DNA of 24,263 bases from a virus. Shown one piece after another: positions 1 to 4,903 of this stretch (positions are counted from its first letter, which is position 1; each line of letters opens with the position of its first letter). The position numbers were made by a program, and so were the translations under genes. The notes under the pieces are model-generated. The model was not told where the DNA came from, searched no databases, and was given only the letters and a program-made list of their open reading frames with translations. Location: IMG/VR virus record IMGVR_UViG_3300037010_000555, positions 1 through 24,263 of that record; one strand, written 5' to 3'.

Positions 1-2
1 CA

Positions 3-635
3 AGTTCAACTGTTACTGGTATTGGTGCACAACAAGTCTCTTTAACAACATCTTGGCAGAAAAAATCTATTACTGTAACTATACCATCTATTTCTGGTAA
101 AACATTAGGTTCAGATGGGGTACAAACAACCGCAACAGTGTTGAACTTCTGGTTTGATGCTGGTAGTGATTTAAATTCTCGTACTGCTAGCTTAGGTCAA
201 CAATCAGGAACATTTGACATTGCTCAAGTCAAGATTGAGGATGGTTCAGTAGCAACCAATGGATGGCACCCATATGATGGTGAATTTGGTGGAGAAAATC
301 AAGCTTGTGAAAGATATTGTGAAATTTCTGATAAATCAAATTCTATCGTTGCTGAGGTAACTGATGCAGACAACCGTGGTGGTGGTATATGGTATTTTAG
401 AACTATTAAAAGATGTATACCAACAGTCATTTTTAACGGTGCATTGAGCGATTACACAATGTGGAATGCGAGCTCACAGAACAATATCGACGTGACAAAA
501 CTAGATGTTGTTGATATAGGATCATGTCATGTGAGAATTCTAGGGTCAGTTTCATCTGGTATATCAAAAGGACAAGGAACTGTTATTGGCAGCAAAAATA
601 GCAATGCTTATGTCATTGCATCTGCAGAACTATAA
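3..635 (+). CDS. Tail fibre protein, C-terminal part (5' end outside window)
   Basis: The frame is open from the first full codon (base 3) to the TAA at 633-635, so the gene begins upstream of the window; the GTG at 138 is internal and not a credible start. The visible 210 residues are rich in S, T, G and N, as in fibre shafts. Around the middle comes the pattern FDIAQVKIEDGSVAT followed by ENQACERYCE, which is the recurrent signature of phage fibre tips (a jelly-roll-like, probably carbohydrate-binding module ending in a short E..C.RY segment). The remaining 110 residues form a separate C-terminal portion ending IASAEL. By family knowledge it should bind the host surface. The next gene, a small fibre-associated protein, fits this. 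Host receptor and full length cannot be judged from here. Confidence 0.75.
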   Translation, partial: SSTVTGIGAQQVSLTTSWQKKSITVTIPSISGKTLGSDGVQTTATVLNFWFDAGSDLNSRTASLGQQSGTFDIAQVKIEDGSVATNGWHPYDGEFGGENQACERYCEISDKSNSIVAEVTDADNRGGGIWYFRTIKRCIPTVIFNGALSDYTMWNASSQNNIDVTKLDVVDIGSCHVRILGSVSSGISKGQGTVIGSKNSNAYVIASAEL

Positions 636-649
636 TAAGGATTTAAGCA

Positions 650-1000
650 ATGTTCAATACAATTGAAATTACATCAGTAAAAACGCAATCTAATGGTTGG
701 TTATTAAATGGAACCGTGTTAGTTCCAGATGCTCCAGGTAATAGAGAAAGAGAAGCTATTCTAAAATGGATCGCAATCGGTAATACATTAGAGCCAGAAT
801 TTACTAAAGATGAATTAGCAACCAATGAAAAAACCAAAGCATTATCTGATGCTAGAGCATTATTATTATCAACTGACTGGATTATGGCTAAATATATTGA
901 TTTGGTTGTAATTCAAAAACTCATGACAGATACAGACTTTAATACTAAATATGCAGATGTATTAAAGCAAAGAAATGATGCAAGAGAGTTACTCAAATGA
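650..1000 (+). CDS. Small tail-fibre-associated protein (assembly-chaperone-like)
   Basis: Encodes 116 residues. The start at 650 is preceded by AAGGA at 637-641, a good ribosome binding site, and lies 14 bases after the fibre stop. The second half has the pattern RALLLSTDW followed by a helical region, with a charged C-terminal helix (KQRNDARELLK). An R..LL..TDW signature is common in short proteins encoded directly after phage tail fibres (XkdW-like or fibre assembly proteins), so a role in folding or attaching the fibre is inferred from this motif and position. No signal peptide, TM segment or catalytic motif is visible. It could also be a minor structural subunit at the fibre base. Confidence 0.6.
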   Translation: MFNTIEITSVKTQSNGWLLNGTVLVPDAPGNREREAILKWIAIGNTLEPEFTKDELATNEKTKALSDARALLLSTDWIMAKYIDLVVIQKLMTDTDFNTKYADVLKQRNDARELLK

Positions 1001-1064
1001 GTTCATTAACATTATAAAATACAAGATTCAATTTACATAATAACAAACTTTGTGAGATGAATAT

Positions 1065-1508
1065 ATGGTGTTACCACATTTAACTACCTATACAGACAAC
1101 CTACCATCAAACTTGGTAGGTTGTACTAACGCATTTGTTATAAGAATTAGATCTAACTGTAAAGATGATGTTGGTGTTTATAACCATGAATATATGCACG
1201 TTAAACAATGGTACAAAGTACTAATAACATGGTTGATATTTTCTACACTATTAGTCATAGGAACTTATGACACTTTAGGTTATTCATTAGTTCCTTTGAT
1301 TTTTGTTGGATTTGGTTTACATGGAGTGCTTTATAAATTTGTACGTAGTTATAGACTAGAAGCTGAAGCACAAGCTTATGCTGAACAAGTTAAAGCTGGT
1401 GCTGATTTAGATGTAATGGCAAATTCTCTTGCAGGGGATTACTATAAACTTGATATTACTCATGAACAAGCAAAGACTGAAATTCAACGATGGATTACAC
1501 GAGATTAA
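1065..1508 (+). CDS. Membrane-anchored HEXXH metallopeptidase-like protein
   Basis: Encodes 147 residues. HEYMH at residues 41-45 is a match to the HEXXH zinc-protease motif. Two hydrophobic segments follow (about 52-67 and 73-91), then RLEAEAQAYAEQ at 97-108, where E99 or E101 could be the third zinc ligand as in gluzincins with a downstream ExxxA helix. The layout (HEXXH, membrane hairpin, glutamate helix) resembles integral-membrane peptidases of the M48/M56 kind in miniature. It is the first gene after the fibre genes and is followed by lysis genes, so it may act on the envelope or on a lysis partner, but no substrate can be named. The ribosome binding site is weak (GAG at 1054-1056). A perfect 11-bp hairpin lies 31 bases into the gene. 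Confidence 0.7.
   Translation: MVLPHLTTYTDNLPSNLVGCTNAFVIRIRSNCKDDVGVYNHEYMHVKQWYKVLITWLIFSTLLVIGTYDTLGYSLVPLIFVGFGLHGVLYKFVRSYRLEAEAQAYAEQVKAGADLDVMANSLAGDYYKLDITHEQAKTEIQRWITRD
1096..1124 (+). repeat. Perfect 11-bp inverted repeat inside the peptidase gene
   Basis: Arms ACAACCTACCA (1096-1106) and TGGTAGGTTGT (1114-1124) are exact reverse complements, separated by the 7-base loop TCAAACT. The mRNA hairpin would start 31 bases after the A of the start codon at 1065. It holds five G-C pairs, which is high for this AT-rich genome. Two other genes of the window carry strong hairpins at nearly the same distance from their starts (2715-2738 and 24007-24042). Confidence 0.8.
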
Positions 1509-1514
1509 TAAATA

Positions 1515-1542
1515 TTGACATAGGTTGTATAAGTATTATAGA
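1515..1542 (+). promoter_or_regulatory. Candidate sigma70-type promoter upstream of the lysis genes
   Basis: A perfect -35 box TTGACA (1515-1520) is followed after 16 bases by TATAGA (1537-1542), a 4/6 match to the -10 box. It lies in the 103-base gap before the XhlA-like gene. Host RNA polymerase could use it before late transcription starts. The -10 box is poor, so this is a weak call. An all-AT inverted repeat (AAATAATT/AATTATTT, 1575-1591) lies between it and the gene. Confidence 0.35.
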
Positions 1543-1611
1543 AAATGCATATTATCAATGAGTAAATAATATTCAAATAATTAAATTATTTTAGTCATTA
1601 TGGAGTATGGT

Positions 1612-1896
1612 GTGTCAGAAGAACAATATAATAGACGTGCTACTGATGTAAATTACATACAACTTAAAAGTGAAATTGAGTTGTTAAAACAAAATGTTGA
1701 TAACCGTATTAATGGTTTGTCAGAGAAGCATGGTGATCTGCGCGGTGATGTCGATGCTTTAACTAAAGCAGTTAAAGACCTGTCTAATACGGTTAGCAGT
1801 GCAGTTAAGTACATTCTAGGTGGTGCAGCTGTTATTAGCTTCTTGATGTCTGGATATGGTGTTAAAGTATTATCAGTATTAGCAGGTAGTCACTAA
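1612..1896 (+). CDS. XhlA-like coiled-coil membrane protein (holin-associated)
   Basis: Encodes 94 residues from GTG 1612. I prefer this start to the in-frame ATG at 1600 because GGAG at 1602-1605 sits at ideal distance from the GTG, while the ATG has no ribosome binding site. Residues about 10-65 are charged with heptad-like spacing (a coiled coil), followed by one hydrophobic segment (YILGGAAVISFLMSG and on to VLSVLAG) at the C-terminus. This is the layout of the XhlA (hemolysin/holin accessory) family, which cooperates with a holin to permeabilise the inner membrane. Its stop TAA overlaps the ATG of the next gene (1896), implying translational coupling. Assignment rests on topology and position in the lysis cluster. 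Confidence 0.6.
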   Translation: MSEEQYNRRATDVNYIQLKSEIELLKQNVDNRINGLSEKHGDLRGDVDALTKAVKDLSNTVSSAVKYILGGAAVISFLMSGYGVKVLSVLAGSH

Positions 1897-2378
1897 TGCC
1901 ACAAATTGATAGACAAATAGCACATTTCAAAATATTTAATCATGTATTTCTGATAATACTTCTATTAGTTGTGTCACTTCTAACATATTGGACATTCGAA
2001 CCTGATCCATTGCTAATAGACTATGTTAATGATGGTGATAGTTGGTCTAAATGTAATAATAGAGAATATAGTTTTGAACGTCGTGTTAAATCTAATAAAG
2101 ATTTATTAATCACTGTACAAGAACGTTGGCATGATCTTGATGGGATGATGGATCATAACAATATAGAAGGTGAATATGTATTTGGTAGTGAAATAACATA
2201 TACACTTGGTAGTGGTCTTGATAAAGCCATGATTTTCAATAAAAAAGTACCTAATGATATACCGATAGGTAGATACGAATATAGACCTTGGGCTACATAT
2301 AAGGTAAATCCGGTTAAAACAATTACCCGGTTGTTACCAGTCCAGAATGTAATTGTTGTGTGCGATGAAATAAAATAG
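1896..2378 (+). CDS. Unknown single-pass membrane protein in lysis module
   Basis: Encodes 160 residues. A basic N-terminus is followed by one strongly hydrophobic segment (residues about 15-32, VFLIILLLVVSLLTYW), then a soluble domain of about 125 residues that looks beta-rich. That domain contains IPIGRYEYRPWATYKVNP, a strand-turn-strand type pattern, and ends near VVCDEIK. Cysteines at C53 and C156 flank the domain and could form a disulfide if it faces the periplasm. There is no lipobox, catalytic motif or known lysis signature. It overlaps the preceding gene by one base and is followed by the holin-like gene 9 bases later, so it is probably expressed with them. A lysis regulator or envelope protein is possible, but the function is unknown. 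Confidence 0.65.
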   Translation: MPQIDRQIAHFKIFNHVFLIILLLVVSLLTYWTFEPDPLLIDYVNDGDSWSKCNNREYSFERRVKSNKDLLITVQERWHDLDGMMDHNNIEGEYVFGSEITYTLGSGLDKAMIFNKKVPNDIPIGRYEYRPWATYKVNPVKTITRLLPVQNVIVVCDEIK

Positions 2379-2387
2379 GGTGATATT

Positions 2388-2678
2388 ATGAAATTTGATA
2401 AACGTTTATTTTTCTTATTTGTTCCAGCTGTCATTTTCCTTTATATTGTTAATACTAGTTTACTATTGGAATTCATTAGTGTTTTATCATTAGGTATGTT
2501 GGTTGCAGGTTTAACTCATGTTATCCGTAAGATTTTATTACCTTACGTTGATATGGGTGCTATTGCAGAACAAGCAATTCAATCTCCATTAGGTAGTGGA
2601 TTGGTATTTTTAGGTGCTTCTGTAATGGTAGCTGCATTCTCATTAATGATTAGTATGTTGATGTCGACTGGACACTAA
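2388..2678 (+). CDS. Putative holin (three hydrophobic segments)
   Basis: Encodes 96 residues. Hydrophobic segments lie at about 8-27, 30-44 and 69-92. Between the second and third comes THVIRKILLPYVDMGAIAEQ, then SPLGSGLVFLGA, a pattern I associate with small putative phage holins of proteobacterial phages (Phage_holin_8 type: H..RR.L.PY.D.G followed by P.GAGLVF.G). Size, topology and position directly before the endolysin gene agree with a holin that opens the inner membrane to let the signal-less endolysin out. The stop codon is one base from the endolysin start, so the two are translationally coupled. The ATG is 9 bases after the previous gene with GGGTGA upstream. Confidence 0.7.
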   Translation: MKFDKRLFFLFVPAVIFLYIVNTSLLLEFISVLSLGMLVAGLTHVIRKILLPYVDMGAIAEQAIQSPLGSGLVFLGASVMVAAFSLMISMLMSTGH

Positions 2679-2679
2679 T

Positions 2680-3297
2680 ATGGATGAAATTCCAGTTAAT
2701 GCACATACGTACATACCTGTTCTTAAACAAGAACAGGTGACATATTGGAAAGACCACTATAAACCAGTACTATTAGCTGGACAGGTTGAACAAGAAAGTT
2801 GTACATCGCTTAAATCACCTAAATGTTGGTCACCAAATGCTGAACTTAAGACTGATAGAGAATGGGGTGTTGGTCTGAGTCAATTCACCAAGACTAAAAC
2901 CTTTGATGCAATCGAGGAAATCAAGACCAAACATCCAGAGATCAATTGGGGTAACTGGTCATTTGAACATCCATACCAAGCAAATTATCAATTGCGTGGG
3001 TTGGTTGTATATATGCATGATATCAGTAAACAGATTCTAGATACAGCAACACCAGAAGATAACTACCAAATGGCACTATCATCTTACAATGGTGGTATTG
3101 GTGGATTGCGCAAAGAACGTTTAAAATGCAGTATGACACTAAATTGTAATCCAAATATATGGTATGGTAATGTTGAGTTATCCAGTGTAAAAAGTCATAA
3201 AACATTTAAAGGGTATGGCCAGAGTCCTTATGATATTAACCGTGGATATGTCAAATTAGTTTACGAACGTGCTAAGAAATACGAGGAACTCTACTAA
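2680..3297 (+). CDS. Endolysin, lysozyme/lytic transglycosylase type
   Basis: Encodes 205 residues with no signal peptide, so release would depend on the holin encoded just upstream. Diagnostic patterns run in the order of an SLT/goose-type lysozyme fold: AGQVEQESC around residue 39 (E39 is the likely catalytic glutamate, as in the ES motif of transglycosylases), WGVGLSQFT near 62-70, then ALSSYNGG at about 132-139, the A..YN.G motif that lines the active site. Paired cysteines (C41, C49, and two in the segment KCSMTLNC) may stabilise the fold outside the cytoplasm. It should cleave the glycan backbone of peptidoglycan at lysis. The gene is followed one base later by the i-spanin. A perfect 10-bp hairpin lies just inside the 5' end. 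Confidence 0.85.
   Translation: MDEIPVNAHTYIPVLKQEQVTYWKDHYKPVLLAGQVEQESCTSLKSPKCWSPNAELKTDREWGVGLSQFTKTKTFDAIEEIKTKHPEINWGNWSFEHPYQANYQLRGLVVYMHDISKQILDTATPEDNYQMALSSYNGGIGGLRKERLKCSMTLNCNPNIWYGNVELSSVKSHKTFKGYGQSPYDINRGYVKLVYERAKKYEELY
2715..2738 (+). repeat. Perfect 10-bp inverted repeat inside the endolysin gene
   Basis: ACCTGTTCTT (2715-2724) and AAGAACAGGT (2729-2738) are exact reverse complements around the 4-base loop AAAC; T2714 and G2739 could add a wobble pair. The hairpin begins 35 bases after the start codon at 2680. In DNA it is a near-perfect operator-like dyad; in RNA it is a tight stem with a tetraloop. Confidence 0.8.
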
Positions 3298-3298
3298 T

Positions 3299-3772
3299 AT
3301 GTGGATTTACCCTACAATTGCAATGACTGTTGTCGGGTTCATTGCTGGTTGGCAGATAAATGGTTGGAGACTTAATGCTGAGATTGATTCATTGCATGCT
3401 ACTTGGAATGAGGCATACGCAAATCAAGCCAAAATTACCATGGATAAAGAACATGAACTCAACCAATTGAATACACAAATCGAGGTGGACAATGCAGCTA
3501 AAGAAAAAGCAATTAATGATGCACATGATGAAAATATCCGGCTTGCTTCTGATATTGAGCGGTTGCAGCACTCGACCAGTAGCCGTAGTAGCACCATGCC
3601 CAAAACCAATAGTTCCTGCAAGTGTTCAAGCCCAACCACCACAACCGAACTTTCAGGAGAGAGTATCAACCTTCTTGTCCAAATGGCAAAAGACGCTGAC
3701 GAAACAGCAAGATATGCAAACACCTGTCACGACTGGGCACTAGGTGTTACAGAAGAATTGAATAAACAATAG
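3299..3772 (+). CDS. Rz: i-spanin (Rz-like)
   Basis: Encodes 157 residues from ATG 3299, one base after the endolysin stop; an in-frame alternative at 3269 would run into the endolysin gene and lacks support. One N-terminal TM segment (residues about 3-21) is followed by a long charged alpha-helical stretch (heptad-like, about 25-95), a Ser/Thr-rich linker with cysteines, and a C-terminal helix with AKDADETARYANTCHDW, the typical Rz ending (AD..A....C..W). This is the inner-membrane half of the spanin complex, which fuses inner and outer membrane at the last step of lysis. The o-spanin is encoded inside it in the +1 frame. The Ser/Thr linker falls exactly where the Rz1 proline-rich segment is read in the other frame. 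Confidence 0.85.
   Translation: MWIYPTIAMTVVGFIAGWQINGWRLNAEIDSLHATWNEAYANQAKITMDKEHELNQLNTQIEVDNAAKEKAINDAHDENIRLASDIERLQHSTSSRSSTMPKTNSSCKCSSPTTTTELSGESINLLVQMAKDADETARYANTCHDWALGVTEELNKQ
3492..3743 (+). CDS. Rz1: o-spanin lipoprotein (Rz1-like), nested in Rz
   Basis: Encodes 83 residues wholly inside the Rz gene in another frame. The start at 3492 is supported by GAGG at 3482-3485, six bases from the ATG. The protein begins with a basic n-region (KKK), a hydrophobic core (ISGLLLILSG) and a lipobox LSGC with the acylated cysteine at residue 25. The mature part is short (59 residues) and proline-rich (PCPKPIVPASVQAQPPQP), as in Rz1 proteins. It should be anchored in the inner leaflet of the outer membrane and bind the periplasmic end of the i-spanin. 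Nested Rz/Rz1 pairs are known from lambda and relatives, and here both reading frames show their expected features. Confidence 0.88.
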   Translation: MQLKKKQLMMHMMKISGLLLILSGCSTRPVAVVAPCPKPIVPASVQAQPPQPNFQERVSTFLSKWQKTLTKQQDMQTPVTTGH

Positions 3773-3784
3773 ATGGAATGAATA

Positions 3785-3901
3785 ATGGAATGGCTGGTTG
3801 TTATAATGTATGTAATAGTATTAACAGTACCATTAAAGGATACATCTGTTAATAATGTAGATATAGATAATGTAGATACCGTTGTAGAAGTAACCAAATA
3901 A
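3785..3901 (+). CDS. 38-residue membrane peptide
   Basis: A short reading frame, MEWLVVIMYVIVLTVPLKD then a polar tail rich in N, V and D ending in TK, fills the gap between Rz and gp26. Residues 2-17 are hydrophobic enough for one TM segment. GGA at 3775-3777 lies 7 bases before the ATG, a modest ribosome binding site. The gene starts 13 bases after the Rz stop and would be co-transcribed with the lysis genes. No family is recognised; a small lysis accessory or antiholin is only a guess. The reading frame is short enough that a chance origin remains possible, but hydrophobic core plus polar tail argues for a real product. Confidence 0.5.
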   Translation: MEWLVVIMYVIVLTVPLKDTSVNNVDIDNVDTVVEVTK

Positions 3902-3908
3902 AATACGA

Positions 3909-3916
3909 CATAAATA
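3909..3916 (+). promoter_or_regulatory. Candidate T4-type late promoter (7/8)
   Basis: CATAAATA differs at one base from the T4 late core TATAAATA and ends 35 bases before the gp26 ATG (3952), the same distance as the exact copies at 4860, 22090 and 23616. It is in the intergenic space behind the lysis module. Confidence 0.45.
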
Positions 3917-3951
3917 TATTTGTAATAATTTATAAAGGAACACATATCAAA

Positions 3952-4638
3952 ATGGCACTACTCCCAAAAATTGAACGTCCAAAGTCTTATGTAACAACAC
4001 CAACATCTAAAATTGATGGATGGGTTATGCCTTTCACCATGAAAGAGCAAAAGATTTTAGCAATTGCAGAAAAATCTCAAGAACAGTCAAATATTCTAAA
4101 TGCAATGTTAGATATTATTAAAAGTTGTTCTTCATTCGATCCAAATTCATTATCTGGTGCCGAATTCCAATGGGTGTTTTTACAGATTCGTAAAGCATCA
4201 ACAGGTGCATCCGTAGATGTTACATTAAAATGTGGACATTGTGGTGAACAAGTTAATACCAAAATTTATTTAGATGAGTTTCAGATTACAGATCAAAAAG
4301 AATTAGATCCGAAACTAATGATTACTGATACCATTGGTGTTAAACTAAAACCATTATCAATTCTTAAAATTGCAACATCAAATAATATCTCAGAATCAGA
4401 TTCAATCCGTCTTGTAATTGATTATATTTTTGATGATAAAGATATATATAAAGTAGATGATGTAGATGATAAAGAATTAGAAGACTTTATTGATTCTATG
4501 GGTATTGATGCAATCAAATATATTATGGAATGGATTGCTAATGTTGGTTCATTAGAATTGAATAAAGACTGGATTTGTCCAAAATGTAATGGTAAAAATA
4601 ATTTACATGTTGGTGGTGTTGGAGATTTTTTCGTTTAA
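3952..4638 (+). CDS. 26: Baseplate hub protein gp26-like
   Basis: Encodes 228 residues. The N-terminal pattern LPKIERPKSYVTTP, followed by PFTMKEQKILAIAEKS, is that of the T4 gp26/baseplate hub family (P.....KEEKIL.IA...). Two CxxC pairs, C94/C97 and C209/C212, could bind zinc, and the end VGGVGDFFV matches the usual C-terminal G..DFF. Family members act in assembly of the central baseplate hub. AAGGA at 3936-3940 precedes the start. The last codons read through a TTTTTTC heptamer (4626-4632) two codons before the stop, and the -1 frame continues for 66 codons into a gp51-like segment, giving a predicted 293-residue fusion. The tape measure gene is next, so a tail-assembly chaperone role is inferred. 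Confidence 0.8.
   Translation: MALLPKIERPKSYVTTPTSKIDGWVMPFTMKEQKILAIAEKSQEQSNILNAMLDIIKSCSSFDPNSLSGAEFQWVFLQIRKASTGASVDVTLKCGHCGEQVNTKIYLDEFQITDQKELDPKLMITDTIGVKLKPLSILKIATSNNISESDSIRLVIDYIFDDKDIYKVDDVDDKELEDFIDSMGIDAIKYIMEWIANVGSLELNKDWICPKCNGKNNLHVGGVGDFFV
4626..4632 (+). promoter_or_regulatory. Programmed -1 frameshift site (slippery heptamer)
   Basis: In the gp26 frame the bases read T TTT TTC, a canonical X XXY YYZ slippery heptamer. Slippage by -1 at the TTC changes ...GAT TTT TTC GTT TAA into ...GAT TTT TTC CGT TTA and so on, avoiding the stop and entering an open frame that ends at 4832. GGAG at 4621-4624 lies immediately upstream and GGTGG lies about 10-15 bases upstream, either of which might act as an internal Shine-Dalgarno-like stimulator. 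An 11-bp inverted repeat lies 23 bases downstream. Confidence 0.7.
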
Positions 4639-4832
4639 CTCTCTTAAACTTTGATTTACTAGATTATTATAAAACAAATATGAATCTAGTAAAAGATTTC
4701 CATTTTAGTATGGGTGATATTGAATCTTTATATCCATTTGAATATAAAGTTTATGTCAATCTAATATTAGAATGGATTAAGGAAGAAGAAAAGAGAGTCA
4801 AAGAACAATCTAGAAGAATTTATAGAGGGTGA
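4632..4832 (+). CDS. 51: gp51-like extension of gp26 reached by -1 frameshift
   Basis: The frame 4632-4832 is open without a start codon until ATG 4680 and ends at TGA 4830-4832. Joined to gp26 through the slippery site (3952-4632 then 4632 again) it gives a 293-residue product with a 66-residue tail: RLTLLNFDLLDYYKTN, then a helical segment with YPFEYKVYVNLILEWIKEEE. The residues upstream of ATG 4680 look as protein-like as those after it, and that ATG has no ribosome binding site, so a separate gene of 50 codons is less likely than the fusion. The P.E...YV.L....I..E pattern resembles the C-terminal part of T4-type hub assembly proteins (gp51 or gp26-gp51 fusions). The intrinsic terminator overlaps its stop codon. 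Confidence 0.65.
   Translation, partial: RLTLLNFDLLDYYKTNMNLVKDFHFSMGDIESLYPFEYKVYVNLILEWIKEEEKRVKEQSRRIYRG
4655..4693 (+). repeat. Perfect 11-bp inverted repeat downstream of the frameshift site
   Basis: TTTACTAGATT (4655-4665) and AATCTAGTAAA (4683-4693) are exact reverse complements with a 17-base loop. The stem begins 23 bases after the slippery heptamer, further than is usual for a stimulatory hairpin. The ATG at 4680-4682 falls at the edge of the loop. It may slow ribosomes or hide that ATG; either is inference. Confidence 0.6.
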
Positions 4833-4850
4833 CACATGTTACCCTTTTTT
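4827..4850 (+). terminator. Intrinsic terminator after gp26/gp51
   Basis: GGGTGAC (4827-4833), loop ACAT, GTTACCC (4838-4844) form a 7-bp stem with one G-U pair, followed at once by TTTTTT (4845-4850). This is a textbook rho-independent terminator. It overlaps the TGA of the gp51 frame and precedes a late promoter by 9 bases, separating the transcription unit ending in gp26/51 from the tape measure unit. Confidence 0.88.
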
Positions 4851-4859
4851 ATTTCCTAT

Positions 4860-4867
4860 TATAAATA
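4860..4867 (+). promoter_or_regulatory. T4-type late promoter, exact TATAAATA
   Basis: An exact match to the T4 late promoter core lies directly behind the terminator and ends 36 bases before the tape measure ATG (4904). T4-type late promoters need no -35 box and are read by RNA polymerase carrying the phage sigma factor gp55; this phage presumably has an equivalent. Confidence 0.7.
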
Positions 4868-4903
4868 ATATGATATCCCCATTTATAGAGATACTAAAAT
4901 ATT

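Noticed and set aside
1507-1514. AATAAATA after the peptidase gene as late promoter
   Set aside because: About 97 bases from the next start, outside the spacing of the other copies.
1600-1611. ATG at 1600 as start of the XhlA-like gene
   Set aside because: It has no ribosome binding site, whereas GTG 1612 has GGAG at ideal spacing; the 1600 start is only four codons longer and remains a minor alternative.
3269-3298. In-frame upstream start for the Rz gene at 3269
   Set aside because: It lies inside the endolysin gene and would add a polar stretch before the TM segment; ATG 3299 directly after the endolysin stop fits spanin topology.
4680-4832. Independent 50-codon gp51 gene from ATG 4680
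   Set aside because: There is no ribosome binding site, and the frame upstream back to the slippery site is equally protein-like; the frameshift fusion explains more.
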